DNA of 33,067 bases from Myxococcus vastator (GTDB lineage Bacteria; Myxococcota; Myxococcia; Myxococcales; Myxococcaceae), in the NCBI RefSeq assembly GCF_010894475.1, contig NZ_JAAIYB010000037.1, positions 1-33,067 on the forward strand, read 5' to 3'. Of the stretch, positions 30,148-33,067 are shown one piece after another (position 1 is the first letter of the stretch; each line of letters starts with the position of its first letter). A program made the translations under genes and the position numbers. The notes beneath the pieces were generated by a model. The model did not search any database, was not told where the DNA came from, and saw only the letters and a list, made by a program, of their open reading frames with translations.

Positions 30148-31311
30148 ATGCCCTCCACGACCGACAGTGACAGACACCCCGCGCGGTCCCACGTCCTTCC
30201 TCCACCCGCGACGCCAAGGACACCCCAGCCGCTCTTCACGGTGGGCGGCGTCCGGTACGAGGCCGTCCGTGAGTTGATGCGGATGCCCACGGGCGAGGCG
30301 CTGCTCCTGGCCCACCGCTATGCACTGGAGGAGGAGGTGCCGGGCCGGTGCCTCGTGCGTCGCCTGCCCAGCCCCTCGACCTACGAGGAGCGCAAGCGGC
30401 TCTCCGATGAGATTCAACTGGCCTTCCGGCTCAATCACCCCAGCATCGCTCAGGTCTTCCACCTGAAGATTCACCGGAACACGCCTCATGTCGTCATGGA
30501 GTACGTGGACGGGCCCTCGCTGGACACGTTGGTGAGCGCGGGCATCGCGCGGCGCAGGCCCGTGTCCGAAGCGCTGGCGCTCTACATCTGCGCCGAGGTC
30601 GCGGACGCCCTCCACCACGCCCACACGTCGCGAAGCGAGACCGGCAAGTCGCTGGGCATCATCCACCGGGACGTCAACCCTCGGCACATCTACCTGGGGG
30701 CGCATGGTGGGGTGAAGCTCGCCAACTTCGGCGCCGCCTACTCGCTCATGGTGGGGCGGCTTGAGTCTCCCGCCAACCTCGTCCGAGGTGATGTGGCCTA
30801 TGCCTCTCCTGAGTACCTGGAGCGCCTGCCGTTGTCCCCGGCCTCGGACGTCTTCAGTCTGGGCGTGGTGCTCGTGGAGCTGCTGACGGGCACGCACCTC
30901 TTCGACGTGGAGGACATGCCGTCACCTCCCAGGGGGTTGAGTCCTCTCCAGGCCGAGCAGCTCCCTTCCTTGCCGCTGACGCAGATGCGAGTGCTGCTCG
31001 CCAGCTTCAGTCCGGCGGAGGTCGAGGTGGCCGTGGCGGGCCTGTCCGCGGACGTGAAGGCCCTCCTCCACACGGCCTTGCGCGTTGTCCCGGGAGAGCG
31101 CTTCGCCACGGCGGCGGACCTGGGAGCCGTGCTGCGCGCGGCACTGACAAAGCGGCATCCGACCTTTGGGCGCCAGGATGCCCAGGCGGAGGTCGCCCGC
31201 GTCATCGCGGAGGGAGGCTGCCTGCGTGACGTGGTGGAGTTCGGTGAGGGTGGCCTCTACCCGGAGGGGCTGGACGCGCACGAACTCGAGGCGCTCGCGA
31301 AGAAAGACTAG
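30148..31311 (+). CDS. Ser/Thr pseudokinase, locus B
   Basis: The protein has 387 residues from ATG 30148, with GAGGA about 5 bases upstream; ATG 30091 and GTG 30082 are in frame but lie in a palindrome. It is a clear paralogue of the locus A pseudokinase (LFTVGGVRYEAVREL, AFRLNHPSIAQVFHLKIHR, PHVVMEYVDGPSLDTLV). Catalytic residues are more eroded: the beta3 Lys is R71 (CLVRRL), HRDVNPRH (173-180) has His where Asn binds metal, and DFG is NFG (N193). HRD Asp and SPE remain. It should be inactive. The C-terminal GEGGLYPEGL (367-376) matches the locus A extension. It has no transmembrane helix. Its stop shares the bases CTAG with the convergent XRE gene. Confidence 0.92.
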   Translation: MPSTTDSDRHPARSHVLPPPATPRTPQPLFTVGGVRYEAVRELMRMPTGEALLLAHRYALEEEVPGRCLVRRLPSPSTYEERKRLSDEIQLAFRLNHPSIAQVFHLKIHRNTPHVVMEYVDGPSLDTLVSAGIARRRPVSEALALYICAEVADALHHAHTSRSETGKSLGIIHRDVNPRHIYLGAHGGVKLANFGAAYSLMVGRLESPANLVRGDVAYASPEYLERLPLSPASDVFSLGVVLVELLTGTHLFDVEDMPSPPRGLSPLQAEQLPSLPLTQMRVLLASFSPAEVEVAVAGLSADVKALLHTALRVVPGERFATAADLGAVLRAALTKRHPTFGRQDAQAEVARVIAEGGCLRDVVEFGEGGLYPEGLDAHELEALAKKD

Positions 31312-31670
31312 CGAGTCAGGGCGGTGGCGACGTGGAGGAGCGCGTCCAGCTTCTCCGCGTCCAGCCTCCGCGCGAGCGCCAGCAGGCGGCGCAGCTCGGG
31401 CGTCTCCGCTTCAAGGGACGGAGCGCGTGGAGGCTTCTTCTTCCCTGTCCCGCGCGGCGTCGTGCCCAGCAGGACCTCGGGAGAGAGGCCCAGCGTCAGG
31501 CTGAGGCGGTGGAAGACGGGGACGCTGGGCAACACCTTCCCTCGCTCCAGTCGCCCGTAGGCGGGCTCCACGAGGCCCACGCGCTCGGCCACCTCGGCGC
31601 GCGTCATCCCCAGCTTCTCCCGCGCCTCCCGCGCGGCCGTGCCGATGGTGATTGCCAGCTCTTCATTCAT
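31308..31670 (-). CDS. XRE-family helix-turn-helix regulator, locus B
   Basis: The protein has 120 residues from ATG 31670, with GGGAAG upstream. The Cro/C1-type HTH spans about residues 8-65: GTAAREAREKLGMTRAEVAE, VGLVEPAYGRLERGKVLPSV, SLTLGLSPEVLLGTT. This is the same plan as the locus A regulator, including LERGKxLP. A short Lys/Pro linker and a helical end (TPELRRLLALARRLDAEKLD) parallel locus A VELRRMTRKLRELEPGQLRA. It is divergent from the locus B kinase, with two direct repeats between them as likely operators. It is convergent with the pseudokinase and shares the CTAG at the stops. Confidence 0.92.
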   Translation of the reverse strand: MNEELAITIGTAAREAREKLGMTRAEVAERVGLVEPAYGRLERGKVLPSVPVFHRLSLTLGLSPEVLLGTTPRGTGKKKPPRAPSLEAETPELRRLLALARRLDAEKLDALLHVATALTR

Positions 31671-31720
31671 GGAACTTCCCGAAGGTGACTTCTTCCATGC
31701 CTCCTTCGTAGTGGAATGGG

Positions 31721-31760
31721 ATGCCAGACGTCTAGAGGTTGATGATGGATGTCAGACGTC
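31721..31760. promoter_or_regulatory. Direct repeats ATGYCAGACGTC, probable locus B operator
   Basis: ATGCCAGACGTC (31721-31732) and ATGTCAGACGTC (31749-31760) differ at one base and start 28 bp apart. The first contains the perfect palindrome AGACGTCT. They lie in the divergent XRE/kinase intergenic region, the natural place for autoregulation. Confidence 0.6.
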
Positions 31761-31880
31761 AAGCGACACAAGCCGGTCGCGAGGACGGACTCCATCCGGA
31801 GCAGTCCCTTTGGTAGGGTCCACGGCCCGTTGGGAGGGTGCGTGCATGGGCGAGGCCCGGAAGGCTAGGAGGCGGACGCC

Positions 31881-33067
31881 ATGAGGCACAAGGAGCCTGC
31901 CCTCGCGGTGCTCGCGCCCGGTGTCCAGGTGGTGGGCTACACGGTGGAGCGTCGGCTGGGCAGCGGCGGCTTCGGGGCCGTGTACCTCGCGCGGTGCGAG
32001 GGGCAGGCCTACGCGCTGAAGCTGTTGGAGCTGGCGCGCGTGGGCGCGCGGGTGGAGCGTGAAGTCTCCATTCTGCTGAAGCTGCGTCACCCCAACGTGG
32101 TGGGCCTTCACGGCTTCGGGAAGTGGCCGGCGGCGGCTCCGGAGTTCGGCGTCATCGTCATGGAGTACGTGGAGGGGCGGCAGTTGGACGTGTGGGCGTC
32201 CGAGGAGAACCCCTCCGCGCGGCAGGTGGCGCACGTCGTGTTGGACGTGGCGCGGGCGCTGGAGGCTGTCCACGAGGCAGGTGTGCTTCACCGTGACGTG
32301 AAGGAGGCCAACGTCATGGTGCGCACCGTGGATGGCGCGGCGAAGCTGGTGGACTTCGGCGTGGGGGACTACGCGGGAGCGCCAGGAATCACGGCGGACA
32401 TCCTCCCGCCCGGGACGCCGGAGTACCGCGCTCCGGAGGCGTGGAGCTTCTTCCGTCAGCATGCCCGGGTGCCTGGGGCCTTCTACACGCCGGGCCCCTT
32501 GGACGACCTGTGGGCGCTGGGCGTGGTCCTCTACCAGCTCCTCACCGCGCGGCCTCCCTTCGTGGGGGACTATTTCACGCTGGCGGATGTCGTCATCACG
32601 AATGAAGCGCTTGCGCCCCGTCAGGTGAACGCGCGTGTGCCCGCGGCGCTCAGTGACGTGTGCCTGCGCCTGTTGGAGAAGGCGCCGGCCGCGCGGGTGC
32701 CGAGCGCGGGGGCTTTGCGTGCCGCGCTGGAGGAGGCGCTGCGAGGCGCGGACGCGACGTGGGACGTGCCGCTGTGCGACGCCCACGGCGAGGACACCGC
32801 GACGACGGAGGGGGACAGGGACACCTTCGACAAGTGGCTGAACGAACCGCTGCGCCGCCCCCGGCGCGGCAAGCGGCTGGAGCAGGAGCGTCCGCCTCCG
32901 CTGGAGGAGCGGAGCTCCGCGACGGCGCGGCCTTCGAGGCCCGCGCTGGCCTCGCTGCGTTGGGGCGCGGCGGCACTGGCGCTGCTCGCGGTGCTGGTCG
33001 CGGTGGGGTGGGCGTGGAGCTCGCGGACGTCACGCGACGCGGGGGCCGTGCCACCCCGTCAGGAAGT
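31881..33067 (+). CDS. Ser/Thr protein kinase, locus B (3' partial, catalytically intact)
   Basis: The frame starts at ATG 31881 behind a perfect AGGAGG at 8 bases and runs open off the window edge: 395 codons with no stop. All Hanks motifs are present: glycine loop LGSGGFGAVYLA (27-32 core), K47 (YALKLL), E61, HRDVKEAN (137-144), DFG (158-160) and APE (184-186) after LPPGTPEYR. RGADATWDVPLC after the C-lobe matches the locus A kinase. A basic Pro-rich juxtamembrane stretch follows (RRPRRGKRLEQERPPP), then a transmembrane helix at about 362-380, so unlike locus A this kinase is membrane-anchored with an unseen extracytoplasmic domain. It is divergent from the XRE gene and downstream of the pseudokinase. 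Confidence 0.94.
   Translation, partial: MRHKEPALAVLAPGVQVVGYTVERRLGSGGFGAVYLARCEGQAYALKLLELARVGARVEREVSILLKLRHPNVVGLHGFGKWPAAAPEFGVIVMEYVEGRQLDVWASEENPSARQVAHVVLDVARALEAVHEAGVLHRDVKEANVMVRTVDGAAKLVDFGVGDYAGAPGITADILPPGTPEYRAPEAWSFFRQHARVPGAFYTPGPLDDLWALGVVLYQLLTARPPFVGDYFTLADVVITNEALAPRQVNARVPAALSDVCLRLLEKAPAARVPSAGALRAALEEALRGADATWDVPLCDAHGEDTATTEGDRDTFDKWLNEPLRRPRRGKRLEQERPPPLEERSSATARPSRPALASLRWGAAALALLAVLVAVGWAWSSRTSRDAGAVPPRQE

Noticed and set aside
1-33067. CRISPR array, tRNA, rRNA, insertion sequence or prophage integrase
   Set aside because: No regularly spaced short repeats, no tRNA-like cloverleaf with conserved loops, and no transposase or integrase motifs were seen on either strand.

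Overview
The window is high-GC DNA (roughly 70% G+C by eye) with the gene content of a predatory, fruiting myxobacterium of the Myxococcaceae (Myxococcus / Corallococcus / Pyxidicoccus type). The clues are several Hanks-type Ser/Thr kinases, large soluble hybrid histidine kinases, a myxobacterial secreted-protease paralogue, and above all tandem lipoprotein toxin/immunity cassettes of the SitA/SitI (TIGR02269/DUF2380) type, a family known from Myxococcus. The first 19 bases are not genomic: they match a Nextera transposase end with one mismatch, so the window starts at a contig edge.

Layout. 0.02-5.0 kb: the tail of one gene, a small unknown protein, an SCO1/SenC copper chaperone, a three-LysM GH19 chitinase/muramidase-like protein, a large unknown protein and an NTF2/SnoaL-like protein. 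5.4-7.7 kb: a tight three-gene redox cluster: a four-helix membrane protein with one His at the start of each helix (cytochrome b561-like geometry), a secreted YceI-like protein, and a Tat-exported putative lipoprotein with two complete Rieske domains. 7.8-15.8 kb: mostly housekeeping or unknown genes: a CBS-pair protein, two tandem ArsA/Get3-like ATPases, ornithine aminotransferase, two unknown proteins, and a pair of zinc-ribbon membrane-anchored paralogues.

15.8-19.05 kb (locus A) and 30.1-33.07 kb (locus B) are two versions of one signalling module: an intact Ser/Thr kinase, a sequence-degenerate pseudokinase with a conserved C-terminal extension, and a small XRE-type helix-turn-helix regulator. 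Each locus has repeat or palindromic DNA that could be operators. Between them lie an operon of two histidine kinases (one with the rare order HK-REC-PAS-HK), a secreted protein related to myxobacterial metalloproteases that has lost every zinc ligand, and the sit region.

The sit region (25.25-29.92 kb, all minus strand) holds two sitA-sitI cassettes plus an extra sitI. The sitA copies are almost identical over 1.4 kb and then diverge abruptly in their last ~50 codons, next to divergent sitI genes. This fits toxin-tip exchange with matched immunity. In Myxococcus, SitA toxins move between cells by TraAB-dependent outer-membrane exchange, so this is probably a kin-discrimination locus.

The most novel-looking points are the duplicated kinase/pseudokinase/XRE module, the complementary loss of key residues in the two ArsA-like ATPases, the b561-like/YceI/double-Rieske cluster, and the dead metalloprotease. 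All functional statements come from reading motifs; no database search was run.
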